Source: Rugalucina vietnamica (lineage: Eukaryota; Mollusca; Bivalvia; Lucinida; Lucinidae). From it: a DNA stretch of 64,000 bases. The notes under the pieces are model-generated. The model was given only the letters and a program-made list of their open reading frames with translations, made no database searches and was not told the DNA's origin. This document shows positions 44,271 to 55,471 of the stretch, piece after piece. The position numbers and the translations under genes were made by a program. Position 1 is the first letter of the stretch. Each line of letters begins with the position of its first letter. The stretch lies in assembly GCA_964017185.1 (NCBI GenBank), contig OZ024869.1, forward strand, positions 65,887,431 through 65,951,430. Reading direction: 5' to 3'.

Positions 44271-45099
44271 TTAATAGAATTTTTTGTAACCAAAAAGAAG
44301 ATAATCTAAATCATATATCGATTCTAGTTTTGAAATTTTATAATTAGGAACATCTTTATAGAAGTTTTCAACTAGTTCTGAACTTTTCCTTAACCTGTAG
44401 CCAGTTTCCTCCCTTTTTGGAATAGTCACAACATTTTCTGCACCAATTGCTTTAAGAATGATGGTCATATCATCGTCATAATTTTCTAAACTGACAACAA
44501 AATCATACCTCAGCTTGCAGGGGTTGCATAGTTTATATATATGCCGATTGGGTTTTGCGAAACCTTTGCTCGCAAGCAAACCATCTACATATTCAGTAAA
44601 GGTTGGCTTGGTGGAGTTTTTCCTGAATTTTGCAAACAATCCATTTGGTTTGTTATCTCTGTATGCTGACACTACTCTCTCAAGTGGGTGCCGTACAAAC
44701 ATAACTGACGTGTATGCCTTTAAGCGGGGAATGACATCTTTGGAAAAGTTTGGTTTGCTTTTTGCGAAAAAAATCGCCAGTCGTTTTTCTAGCTATTGCC
44801 GTTTTAATTTTCCCTGTGTCGGTTTCATTTGTGAGACCATTTAAGATATAGAAAATTCGCTGAAGGTTTGTGCCTCCGACCTTAGCAGCTTTGCATCCGT
44901 ATACTTTATAGCGATCAGACACCAGTAGCATCGGTGGAATGTCTGCGGGAGTTAATTTATCAAAAGACACTGGTTTCGATAATTCATCGCAGATTCTTTT
45001 TGTCAACTTTGTTCGTTGTTCCATGGTCATGTTTGGTAGTCTGTGGACGTACATTCGTTTATCTGTCGTCACATCTGTAGATCCTTGGCCATGCCACTC
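44271..45099 (-). pseudogene. Sulfotransferase gene B, exon 3, with one-base frameshift
   Basis: Paralogue of gene A exon 3. The acceptor ATTCATTCTAG before GAG at 45099 is conserved in position and phase. The coding sequence matches gene A throughout, including KAAKVGGTNLQR and FVRHPLERVVSAYRDN, and ends one codon earlier. A run of seven A at 44767-44773 replaces six in gene A (8461-8466). This shifts the frame between the two PAPS-binding motifs, so the two halves are in frames 44680-45072 and 44271-44702. Everything else is intact, so this is either a very young pseudogene, an allele, or a homopolymer error in the assembly. Confidence 0.88.
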
Positions 45100-45414
45100 C
45101 TAGAATGAATTTGAGCATAGATTAACGTATTTTGTATAATAATACGTTGTTATATACCAAATGCATCCTACCATTGATACTTGTGATGTTGTAACGAACA
45201 ACACTTACTACATGTTAAGTGTCGCAGGGCAATAACATTATTAAGGCCCTGATATGACGTCTGATACATGTATGTTGTGAGCGCTGACAGATGTACATTT
45301 CATCTAAGCTTAACTTTAAAGCATTTTGACAGATACCGTGTGATTTCAGGTTATGTGCTCTGAAAAGTATACATTTCAAGATTAAAGCCTCAGTATCCGT
45401 TTTACAGTGATAAA
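45100..45414. other. Intron 2 of gene B, no feature seen
   Basis: Unique AT-rich sequence. Confidence 0.35.
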
Positions 45415-45510
45415 AATGGCCTTGTGATCCAGGGGTCAGGAGTTTGATCCCAGGCTTCTCCAGTCTTTTGGATGAGACTATTAACCGAGGACCAGACACT
45501 ATTAACCAAT
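45415..45510 (+). mobile_element. SINE fragment
   Basis: Contains a box B-like GAGTTTGATCCC followed by CTTCTCCAGTCTTTTGGATG and TAACCGAGGACC, the tail part of tRNA-derived SINEs seen in molluscs. Box A is missing. Confidence 0.5.
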
Positions 45511-45589
45511 CTTCCAGGATATACTTGTATTTCGCTCTTCTTGTGATGTTTTGTGCTGTTCTATTTCCCGCCTTGTTTCCTTGGTGAGA

Positions 45590-45895
45590 ACAAGAAGGCC
45601 GTGATCAGGAAAAACGCAATCAGAAAGAAAATCCCACAGGCACTCCAAAAAAAACGAGGCAGTAAAAACAAATTGACAATTAGGCCATAATACTAAGAGA
45701 ACATATCGTAAGCCGAGTGAGCAGCTATTTCCCAACAGACGGCCACTTAGTTACCCGAACTTAACTAAAACTATGAAAACGTACATAAGGTTCAAACAGC
45801 ACAAAACACGACTCCAAAACATAAAACAAATAGAACCACAACAAAGGTATCGCCTTGGCACGATCAGTAATATAAAACTACTGGGGGGCTAAATC
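45590..45895 (-). repeat. Family A 3' end, 5'-truncated copy
   Basis: Reverse copy with the CGTAAGCCGAGTGAGCAGC, CATAAGG and CAAAACATAAAACAAA landmarks; more diverged than the other copies. Confidence 0.78.
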
Positions 45896-45917
45896 TAAAA
45901 TTGTATAATTTATACGT

Positions 45918-46920
45918 GGGTTGGGATTTAAGTTCGTAGACTTTCTTTATAAAAGTTCAGATGTCAGTTTTATAGAAATCAAAATTGTATCATATGAAAA
46001 TACATTCTTTTACCTATCATATGAGATATTAAGCATAGTTCTACTCAATATGGCTTCAACACAACAATGAATTAAACACAATGACCCTCCATCACCCGGG
46101 GCAGGTCGTGGAAACTTTGACGTCGAAACTACGTCAAATTTAAATCAATACCGGCATTAAAACGTCTGTTTTTGAACCAAACAACGCATCATACCTTAAG
46201 TTATTCGCAAACTTTCCTTCAGGAATGTGTTAATTATTATTGCCGAAATACTGCGATCATCAGACATAGCTGTTACACTCTATTCTATGTGCATTGTGCA
46301 TATCCATGTTTTAAAATAAGAATGGTCACCATGGCTTGTAAGCTTGTACATTTCTCGTCGTGTAAAATTATAGTGCGTCCATATGACATCTCAGATGCCA
46401 TTAAAATACAACCGCATTATCACTTTTACAACTGTACTTCAAATCACTATCATTTTGAATGTTTCTGTGGGCATTTTGCTTATCAAACCTAAGATGGTAA
46501 CATTGCTCTTGTTTCGATGTCGCCTGTTAAAGCCATTTTTTCAGTTACAACTCGCTATACATTTTCTCCAATAACAAAATAAGCCATTCACATACTGCTA
46601 AAAAATTTGAATAGAGATAACACCATGATACTACGATGCCCCAAATTGATTTTGCTCAAATTTTGCTCCACAATATGGCAATTATTGGTATGTTCTTCAG
46701 AGTCGTATAGCTTCTGGATTATTCAAAATATGACGTGCCCCGGGTAGCGAAACCTAGGTTGCTATGGAGACCATTTCACATGCACTGCGCATGATTTCTT
46801 GAAAAATATTTTAAACACGATACAAGGAGGCTATGCTTCTCTATAATAATGCATCAAATATTGGATAAATGCCTTAATTAAAAATCAGTGGCAAAAGTCT
46901 ACGAACTTAAATCCCAACCC
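45918..46920. mobile_element. 1.0-kb element with 27-bp perfect terminal inverted repeats
   Basis: Left end GGGTTGGGATTTAAGTTCGT (to 45944) and right end (46894-46920) are exact inverse copies over 27 bp. No transposase frame; non-autonomous. TSD not obvious (CGT is near both ends). Lies in intron 2 of gene B. Confidence 0.82.
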
Positions 46921-47010
46921 TCGTATACCTTCTTATCTTACTTCATCGCATATTGAATATCTACAAAATTCATGTCCTATTTACATGTATATCAAATAGC
47001 AACAACCTAC

Positions 47011-47078
47011 CGTTTCGGAAACGATTATTAGTCCACCGATTTCCTTACTGTAAACTTGAAGTGAAAATACCAGGAACC
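47011..47078 (-). CDS. Sulfotransferase gene B, exon 2
   Basis: 68-nt exon with acceptor TATGTTTTAG and donor GAAACG/GTAGGT. It encodes 23 residues beginning GFLVFSLQVYSKE that complete the membrane anchor, and the phases equal those of 11272-11339. The flanking intron sequence is also partly alike. Confidence 0.83.
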
Positions 47079-47192
47079 CTAAAACATACAAATCATCCGG
47101 TTCAGAGATTAAATGGCTTGTAAAAAGTTTTTCCATGTCTCATTTCAATTTTTTTTTTCGAAATCATGATGACTTCCCACATTTCACCAAGG

Positions 47193-47535
47193 GAGTGCAG
47201 TGGCCTAGTGGTAGAGCGTCGAACCCCGAATCAAGACGTCCTGTGTTCGAACCTTACTTGGACAACCGTGTTGTGTCCTTCAGTAAGACACATTAGCGGC
47301 CTAGAGAAAGTACCAAAGAAGCAATGGCCCCGTCCCGACATGACTGAAAACTTGTTGACTGGAAAGTTGCACCTCAATATAAACAAACAAAAACAAACAT
47401 ATCGCCAAAATACGGTTCCTAATCATGTTCATATTACTAGTCAGTTTATACTTCTTTGCCATAAATACACTTGGCAAGAATGCTATCGCATCAATACATT
47501 TCGTTTGTTTAACCTTTAACCTTTAACCTTTCTAC
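47193..47535 (+). mobile_element. tRNA-derived SINE
   Basis: Head with box A-like GTGGCCTAGTGGTAGAGC and box B TGTTCGAACC. The body has GTTGTGTCCTTCAGTAAGAC, and it ends in an (AACCTTT)3 tail at 47510-47531. No acceptor stem, so not a tRNA gene. Confidence 0.78.
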
Positions 47536-47639
47536 ATCAGTTTGGCCGCGACATGGATAACAAGTACCCAAAAGGAAACGATCGCTCACTCGAGCGTCGG
47601 GAAGTAACTGGACAAAAGAAAAATAATTGGGGTTTGACA

Positions 47640-48160
47640 TTATATGGGCACGAAGGCCATCTTGGTCATGTGACCTGGATTTTTATACATACATGTATAT
47701 TTCTTCAACCTTCCTATAGATGCGTTATATTAAATTTTGCTTTGATTGGCCAAGCGGTTTCAGAGGAGAATATGTTCGAATATTATGATAATATATATGT
47801 TATTGCCCGAGGATTGAGTCAGATGAGTCCCTGGGGTCCGTTTTTTTTGTTTTTTTTTCAAAATTGAAAAATAGTCAGTACTGTTGCTCATTTCCTACAA
47901 GATTTTCCCTTTATATGACATTTCAACAGTTTCTCCATTACAATGCACAGGTGACCAATGTTTACCTTGCTGTAAAATAGGTCAAGGGATCACAGGATCA
48001 CGATTTATATATACATTGTACTACTTTAGTCATCAATGCTATATGTCAAATTTCGTTGAAAACAGTTCTGCCCTGATTCTTGATAAGAAGATTTCCGAAG
48101 GGTTTTTACCATATATGGACATGGCGGCCATATTGGTCAATTGACTCGAATTTTTAAAAT
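47640..48160 (-). repeat. Family B repeat, reverse orientation
   Basis: Contains GGCCATCTTGGTCATGTGAC, GATTGGCCAAGCGGTTTCAG and TATTGCCCGAGG. It is nearly identical over ~400 bp to 52200-52600. Confidence 0.75.
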
Positions 48161-48379
48161 TTTAGCCAGTTCATACAAGCATCTTTTGGAACGCTGAGTT
48201 CACCGCAGTTAATCTCGCATAAAATATCAAGGTTTCATATGTTACTGTGCGTATCTTCCCGGACAAATAGACTTGATGTACAAAATACAAAATATAATAC
48301 GCATTAAACATATAACAACTTTGTTACCCATTATGGAGGAAAAATGAAACGATGCGACATTTACTGAAGAGCATTTGTT

Positions 48380-48930
48380 AACTCACCTGAAGGTGAGCTT
48401 ATACGATGGCCATGCTCCGGTGTCCGACCGGTGTCCGTAATCTCTATTTGAAATCACTTGGCCAATCAAAGCCAAACTTCCTGTGCAGCATCCTTATGAA
48501 AAGGATACGAAAGTTTATATAAATGGTGCAGGTCACATGACAAAGAAGGCCGCCATGGCTATAAATAGCACAAACATTTAAAAGAACCAGAAGACACATG
48601 GCATGAAGCATTAGGAAGAAGAGCTCTACAAATTTTATATCAATTATGACCCTGTGATGACCTTGTATACTGTGATGACGTGTATACTTCCATAATACAT
48701 GTATTCAAAAATATTCTCCAAACGTCATGTGGAGCATCCTTAGGAAGGGGGAGCGAAATTTTACCTAAATGGTCTAGGTCACATCACCAAATTGGCCGCC
48801 ATGGCTATAAATATTCAAAACGTTTAAAAATTCTTCTTCTCTAAAACCAGAAGGCATATGATTTAGATGTTGGCATGGAGCATTAGGGACAGGAGCTCTT
48901 CGCGGTTTATATTAATAAATAAAAATAAAC
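48380..48930 (+). repeat. Family B repeat, forward
   Basis: Starts with the inverted pair CTCACCTGAAGGTGAG, then CGATGGCCATGCTCCGG, TTGGCCAATCAAAGCC and two diverged body units. Confidence 0.72.
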
Positions 48931-49605
48931 CTGAGACCCTTTAAGAGCAGTGAGCATATTAATGAGAAAAGGGGTGGGCCATACCGTGGTTTCGGCATCT
49001 TAATAAAATATAATTAAGCCTCTTTAGTGACCCTTAAGATTTGGCAAATGGAGCCAAAGGGAAATACTGTGATTTTGCAACTTTCAATAGGAAAGTCGAT
49101 ACAAAATCTATTATCATCCAAACAGAGCCAAATATATAAAACGTTGGTTAATGAATCTAAACCGATAATGAATTTCGGATTTCTCAGAATACTCTCGCTA
49201 ATATCAAAGGACCAAAAGGAAAATATAATCTGCACAATGGATAAAATACGGGGAGACTTTTTAGGGCCGCCACACGGCACAACACCTGTTGCAGTAATAG
49301 CAAATACAAAATAATACCTGGATCCTTTAAGAGCAAATAAATGAGAAAAGGGATGAGCCATACACCTGTTTCGGCTACTTCAGCACTTTCATTGGCCCTT
49401 TAAATTTGGCAAAATGGGGCCAAAGAGAAAAAAAACTTAATTTCGCAATTTTCAATAGGATAGATAGTAGATACAAAGACTAGTATTATCCAAACAGAAC
49501 CAAAAAATAAAACGTTGGTTAGAAAATGAATGTAAACCGATAATGAATTTCTGATTTCTCAGAATACCCTCGCTGATCTCAAAGGACCAAAAGGAAAATC
49601 ATGAC
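48931..49605 (-). mobile_element. Retrozyme-like repeat R370, subfamily 1, decayed dimeric copy
   Basis: Reverse orientation; about 1.8 units with period ~379 bp. Hammerhead remnants are at 48976-49033 and 49355-49398. The first keeps stem I (GGGTCA/TGGCCC), GAAA and ACCACGGT but has CTAAAGA for CTGATGA and an enlarged stem II. The second keeps AGCCGAAAC but has lost the CTGATGA block. The interior matches 18540-18820 closely. It lies in intron 1 of gene B, on the same strand as the gene. Confidence 0.78.
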
Positions 49606-49609
49606 CACG

Positions 49610-50165
49610 GGATGAACATGACTTATTTTACAGCAAGGTCAACATAGGTCGCCCATGCATTTGAATGGGAAAAAATGTCAAAATTTCATTTGAAGGGAAA
49701 TATTTGATGGAAATTAGCAGGGCAAATGGACTATAGATATGATTCTGAAAACATTTGGACCCCAGGGGCTGGCCTGCCCCTACCCCAAGACAATATACAT
49801 GAACAATTATATACAAAGATTTTCTTCTTTTAAACCGTTTGGCCAAATTAAAGCAACATTTTATGTGAATCATTTTAGGAAGGGGGAACCAATGTGTACA
49901 TAAATAATCCAGGTCGCATGACCAAGATGGTGGCAATGCCCATATATGTTAAAACCTTTCAAAAATCTTGTTCTGCGGACCCGGTCAACAAATTTCAACA
50001 AAACTTGGCCATGTACCATTATGGACAAGATTACTGCAACGTATATGAAACTTTTTACCTTGTGATGACAAAATTACTTATTTTACGGCAAGGTCAACAT
50101 GATAGGTCGCCCATGCATTTGAATGGGTAAAATAGTTTAAATGTCATTTGAAAGGAAAGCGTGAA
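49610..50165 (+). repeat. Family B repeats
   Basis: Two body units with CAAGGTCAACATAGGTCGCC, GCATTTGAATGGG and GGTCGCATGACCAAGATGG. Confidence 0.7.
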
Positions 50166-50204
50166 GGATTTTGGCAAATTGACAATATATCTGTAAGACT
50201 CACA

Positions 50205-50290
50205 ACTAGGCCGGTTCCCACAAATAGGCCGATTCCCACAACTGAGCCGATTCCCACAACTAGGCCGATTTCATCACCGATTCCAACAAA
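50205..50290. repeat. 18-bp minisatellite, four units
   Basis: Units of the type ACAACTAGGCCGATTCCC with a few changes, followed by looser copies to about 50345. Confidence 0.8.
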
Positions 50291-50349
50291 CGGACCACAA
50301 CTAGGGCGACTTCGTAACGTCATTCTCACAAATGGGCCAATTGCCACAA

Positions 50350-51955
50350 AAACACAGGCGGGGGACATAAATTCTTTGAATTTGCTTGTTTGTAATGTAT
50401 TCCTCAAATTATATGTAGAATTAATGAGACTGTGACTATAACATCTGATTTAAATAGAATCTCAAATATTTCAGTTAAAGGAAGCAGCTTGATGCATTGT
50501 AAAAATCTTATTGTAATGATACGGTGATAACTGACATGGCAAGTGCTTTATAGTTTTATATAGATAATGTATAAAGGTTTGACAAGCAGATATGCTTTGT
50601 TGCAGGGTTCTGCAAAAAGATATTATTACATTGTGATGAACAGCAAGTGGCATTGTTCTTATATTTTGAAGAATCTGGCTATTAATGGATGGCTGTGAGT
50701 TTTGGACAGATTCTCATGTTGCTCCACAGAAGTATAGGTACATAGAGCTTGATTCGGTGTTTATCATAATGTACATCATGATAAAAGAATATAAAAATAT
50801 AAAATTTGCAAATATGTACATGGTATATAGATTAAATGAAAATGAAGAACTTGAAAATGCAAGATTGAAAAAAATAATAGAAATATCCTATCAGTGCTTG
50901 TACATGTATTTGTATTTTGTTATGTTAAAACTTGCATACAATCTTATGTTCATTGACAAGTTCATGAATATAATTGTCCAGTAAAATGTGACATTATTTT
51001 ACCTATTTTCTATGTTGTGGTCTACTCTAGTATAATTGTTAGATTGTGTTAAACTGTATCATTACATTGGTTTTTACAAGGTATCTATTTTAGTCACAGA
51101 AATCTCTTAGCATAAGTTCAGTCTTGGAATGTTTTCGGACTCTTAATGTTATAGACACAGTCTCATGACTTCTAAATCTATCAATCAAGATTCAGTATTA
51201 AGTTTCTTCATCTTTTTTCTTCATGTTTTAAAATGTTGTCATAAGATTACAATTGCTCTCATTTGTGTAGTATTTTTGTGTTTTAGTTGTAATTGTCTAA
51301 TTTTAATAGAAAACTATAAGAATCAGTGTAGTGTTATTCAAAAAATAAAAAGTATTGGATAAAAAAACTAGTTCTTTTCACTGAAACTCCAATTGCACCA
51401 ACTAATTTTGCTTGCCTGGGTAGCACTGTTGAAATGATGACAGTTGATTCTGACCTATTGATTACAAAGTTGGATATTAAAGGACAGGGAAGTAGAAGGT
51501 ATTAAAGCAATGATCATAACTGGCACAAGGAGAACAAAGTCTAAAAAACATATAGTAAACCAAATGTACAAATAGGTACTGATACAAAGACAACATTATA
51601 TGGTAATCAGAGTGAACAGCTGTTTCCCAAAAGGTGACCAAACTCCACACTGAAACATAAACTAGAGAGAACCACAGTAAAAGTACCATCTTTGAAAGCT
51701 CATCAATATAAGTTTACTGTAATTTGGGTTTAACAAATTTTAGATGTGCTTAATATTATGTTAAAAAGATGAGGTATAAAATAAAAAATAACAAAAATGC
51801 AACAATTTACTTCTGCCCACCTTCTACAGCATTCATTAAATATGAAACAAAATAGCATGTGTCAAGTAGAAATAGACAATTTTATATTGAATAAAATGCT
51901 GACAAGAACTGGCACAATTTGAAGGTAATACAAATCTTTCATCAGATTTGGTCAG
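50350..51955. other. Intron 1 of gene B, AT-rich, no gene seen
   Basis: No domain-bearing frame. 51600-51700 (CAGAGTGAACAGCTGTTTCC, then AGAACCACAGTAAAAGTACC) looks like a very diverged reverse family A copy. Confidence 0.4.
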
Positions 51956-52135
51956 TTGATTTCATGTTTAATGTCCAACTTAATAGCTATGGGCATATGG
52001 ATTCAGAGCTTACTTTTAAAGTCATGACGAAAGACTGGAGAAACCTGGAATTGAACCCAGGATTTTGAGGAGCAGCTTAACCAACACGCAACAGAGGCTT
52101 TGGTTGCACCTGAACGTCCCCCAAAATAGTTAATA
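51956..52135 (-). mobile_element. tRNA-derived SINE
   Basis: On the minus strand, box A-like TTGCGTGTTGGTTAAGC, box B GGTTCAATTCC, then CTCCAGTCTTTCGTCATGAC and a tail AGTTGGACATTAAACATGAA. The tail resembles the common mollusc SINE end. Confidence 0.72.
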
Positions 52136-52179
52136 GCTTTCTATTAGTGTTTTATATGAAATACCTCAGGTGAGCGTTT

Positions 52180-52600
52180 GCAGGACCATTGGTCCTCTGG
52201 TTATACATATATTTCTTCAAACTTCCTATAGATGCTTTATATAAAATTTTGCTTTGATTGGCCAAGCGGTTTCAGAGGAGAATATGTTCGAATATTATGA
52301 TAATATATACGTTATTGCCCGAGGGTCACTGGGGTCCATTTTTTCAAAACTAAAAATATTCAGTAGTGTTGCTCATTTCCTGCAAGATTTTCCCTTTAAA
52401 TGGCAGTTTCTCTATTACAATGCACAGATGACCTATGTTCACCTCGCTGTAAAATAGGTCAAGGTAATCACAGGATCATGATTTATATATACATTGTACT
52501 ACTTTAGTCATCAATGCTACATGTCAAGTTTCGTTGAAATCAGTTCACTGATTCTTAAGAAGAAGATTTCCGAAGGCCATAGCGACTCCGATTTTTTTAA
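52180..52600 (-). repeat. Family B repeat, reverse
   Basis: Near-identical to 47690-48150. Begins beside the TCAGGTGAGCGTTTGCAGGA and CCATTGGTCC end motif. Confidence 0.75.
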
Positions 52601-52660
52601 ATTTTAGGCAGTTATTTCAAATATCTTTTGGAACTCTGAGTTCCCCGCAGTTAATCTGGC

Positions 52661-52807
52661 GCATACATACATACATACATACATACATACATACATACAT
52701 ACATACAAACATACATGCACGCACGCACGCACGCACGAACGCACGCACACACACACACACACACACAAACATACATACATACATACATACATACATACAT
52801 ACATACA

Positions 52808-52837
<30 letters not shown>
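52661..52837. repeat. Compound microsatellite (ACAT)n-(GCAC)n-(AC)n-(ACAT)n
   Basis: Nearly pure tandem ACAT on both sides of GCAC and AC runs. Open frames here are artefacts of the repeat. Confidence 0.95.
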
Positions 52838-52838
<1 letters not shown>

Positions 52839-53159
52839 TGGGCCTTCTCATATGAGCTGAAATATTCTTTAAAGTGACATAAAACTGAATAAAAATATTT
52901 TATTGTCAGTAATGTTATTAAACTAAAAATATCCATTGAAGTTCTAATACATTGTCATGCTGAAATAGGGTCTAAGAGACAAAACAGATAAAAACAGTGA
53001 CGAAAATGACTGTTACATTATGTGACAAGATACAAGAGCAGAAGCGATTGCATGAATTTTAATATGAAAATATTCTTGTAACTGTTGAGCTTTTATTATT
53101 CATGTTTCACATCGCATATTAAACAAACAAGTAGCCCAAGGGCAACGATCGCTCACCTG

Positions 53160-54600
53160 AGTGTCAACAACTACAATACTGGACAAAGTGAAATTCGAAA
53201 CTATCCAAGATGTTATTGTTAACCTTGTTACTTAAAAGAATGAAGAAGATCCGATCAAAATTGAAGGTGCTAGAGTGCCCACAACAATAAATATTGATTT
53301 TTCAGACATTTAAGGGCAGCTAACTTCGCAGTCATAGATCGGATCTGGCTGAAATTCGAACTCATCCGAGATATTATGAAAGTTCTTGTTACTTCCACGA
53401 ATGAAAGAGATCCGATCAAAATTAAAGGAGATACAGTGGCCAAAACACAGAATATTATTTTTTCAAAGAATCAAGGGCAGCTAACTCTGCAGTCAAGGGT
53501 TGGATCTGGCTAAAATTCAACTCATCCAAGATGTTATAATTATCCTTGCTACTACAAAGAATGAAAAAGATCTGATCAAAATTGAAAACGCTGGAGTGGC
53601 CAAAACACTAAAAATTGATTTTTCAAACATTCAAGGACAGCTAACTCCGCAGTCCAGGGTCGAATCTAGCTCAAATTCAAACTCATCCAAGATGTTATGG
53701 TTATCCTTGTTACTTTTAAGAATGAAGAAGATCCAATCAAAATTGAAGGCGCTAGAGTGCTCACAATACAAAATATTGATTTTTCAAACACTAAAGGGCA
53801 GATAACTCCCCAGTCAGAGGTATGATCTGGCTGAAATTCGAACTCATCCGAGATGTTATGGCTATCCTTGTTACTTCCAAGTATGAAGAAGATCTGATCA
53901 AAATTGAATACGCTGGAGTGGCCACAACACTAAATATTGATTTTTCAAACATTCAAGGACAGCTAACTCCGCAGTCCAGGGTCGAATCTAGCTCAAATTC
54001 AAACTCATCCAAGATGTTATGGTTATCCTTGTTACTTTTAAGAATGAAGAAGATCCAATCAAAATTGAAGGCGCTAGAGTGCTCACAATACAAAATATTG
54101 ATTTTTCAAACACTAAAGGGCAGATAACTCCCCAGTCAGAGGTATGATCTGGCTGAAATTCTAACTCATCCGGGATATTGTAGTTAGTCGTGTTACCTGC
54201 AAGAATGAAGACGATCCACTGAAAAACAAAGATGCCAGAATGGCCACAACACAAATTATTGATTTTTCAAACACTCAATGGCAGATAACTCCGCAGTAAG
54301 AGGTCGGATCTGGTCGAAATTCGAACTCATCCGAGTTGTTATAAATGTCCTTGTTACTTCCAAGAATAAAGAAGAACCGAATAAAAATGAAGTCGCTAGC
54401 GTGGCCGCAATACAAAATATTGATTTTTCAAACACTCAAGGGCAGATAACTTCGCAGTCAGAGGCCGGATCTGGTCGAAATTCGAACACATCCGAAATGT
54501 TACGGATGTCCTTTTTACTGCTAAGAATAAAGAAGATCCGAATAAAATGAAGGCGCTCGAGTGTCCACAACACTAAATATTGATTTTTCACACAGCCAAG
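53160..54600. repeat. 160-bp tandem array, left part (about nine units)
   Basis: The phrase GGGCAG(C/A)TAACTCCGCAGTC recurs at about 53312, 53473, 53634, 53795, 53957, 54118, 54280 and 54440. The dimer 53500-53820 is nearly repeated at 53822-54140, so there is a 322-bp higher-order unit. Reading frames in it are by-products. Confidence 0.88.
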
Positions 54601-55395
54601 TGTTATATATAATTGATTCAATAATATTGATTCTTTTAAAAGCTATTACTTATAATTTATATCTATATAATCAAAGGGGAGTAACCCAATTAATTAATAT
54701 ATATTTCTTTTTATGTTTCTACAATTTATTATCTAGAACTTTGTAGAAGAATGTCATTGATTATTTTTATCACTGTTATATAATTTAGAAGTATAGAAAA
54801 TTCTATGAGCACTTTGTGGATAATTCCAGATGAAAATGGAGTGAGTGTTTTTTTTTACCATAAGTTAAAAATATATTTGGACTATGTATACTGAGATCTC
54901 GAAGGGTCTAGTGGACTCTCGTTTAGTCTTGATGGTCGTTGCGGCCTTGAATTCTCTCTGGAGAATTCTAAATTCTCTTTGGAGAATTTAAAAGAACTTT
55001 CGTTTAGTTCGTTTCTTTTCTAGAGAAAAGTTTATTATATCATTCTCTAGAAACCTGGAGAATTTCCTTAGATGTATAAATATAGGTCCCAATTCAGTCT
55101 TAGGCATTCAGAAATTTGAAGTGATTTAAAGTATATAATTTTGGTTGTTTCACTAGTGTTTTGTGTGGATTAAAATATACATGTGCTCATATTCTGGTTA
55201 CTGGATTGTGGACTTACATTTGAGGGACAAGGACTTATTTGACATTAACTTTGTAAGTTATTTATTTATTTATTTACTTATCTGTTTGTTTGTTTTTATG
55301 TATTTGCAGCATTTATTTGTTTGATTAAATATTGTTAAGTTTAAATTACTTGGTTGTTTTTCGCTGTACCTGTCTAGTTACGCTAGGTCGTAACA
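54601..55395 (+). repeat. gmr1-type left LTR (795 bp)
   Basis: Starts TGTTATATATAATTG and ends GGTCGTAACA (TGTTA...TAACA). Compared with the right LTR it differs only at the TGTTTTTTTTTACC stretch near 54847. Confidence 0.93.
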
Positions 55396-55400
55396 GATTT

Positions 55401-55418
55401 TGGGGGCTCTGAGCCGGG
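55401..55418 (+). promoter_or_regulatory. gmr1-type primer-binding site
   Basis: TGGGGGCTCTGAGCCGGG lies five bases after the LTR. Begins with TGG as expected for tRNA 3'-end pairing. Confidence 0.7.
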
Positions 55419-55471
55419 ATTGAACATTTTGTGCACCTATTTTATTCTGAATTTGAAAAGATATTTATTGT

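Noticed and set aside
47193-47260. Possible tRNA gene on the plus strand
   Set aside because: Good A and B boxes but no acceptor stem, and a SINE body plus AACCTTT tail follow.
50685-50984. 99-codon frame in AT-rich sequence
   Set aside because: No domain, no splice context and composition typical of AT-rich non-coding DNA.
52604-52936. Open frames of 66-110 codons rich in Tyr-Val-Cys-Met
   Set aside because: They are translations of an (ACAT)n/(GCAC)n microsatellite in three frames.
53500-54127. Two 101-codon frames with nearly identical protein sequence
   Set aside because: They reflect duplication of the 160-bp satellite units rather than paralogous genes; neighbouring units have stops.
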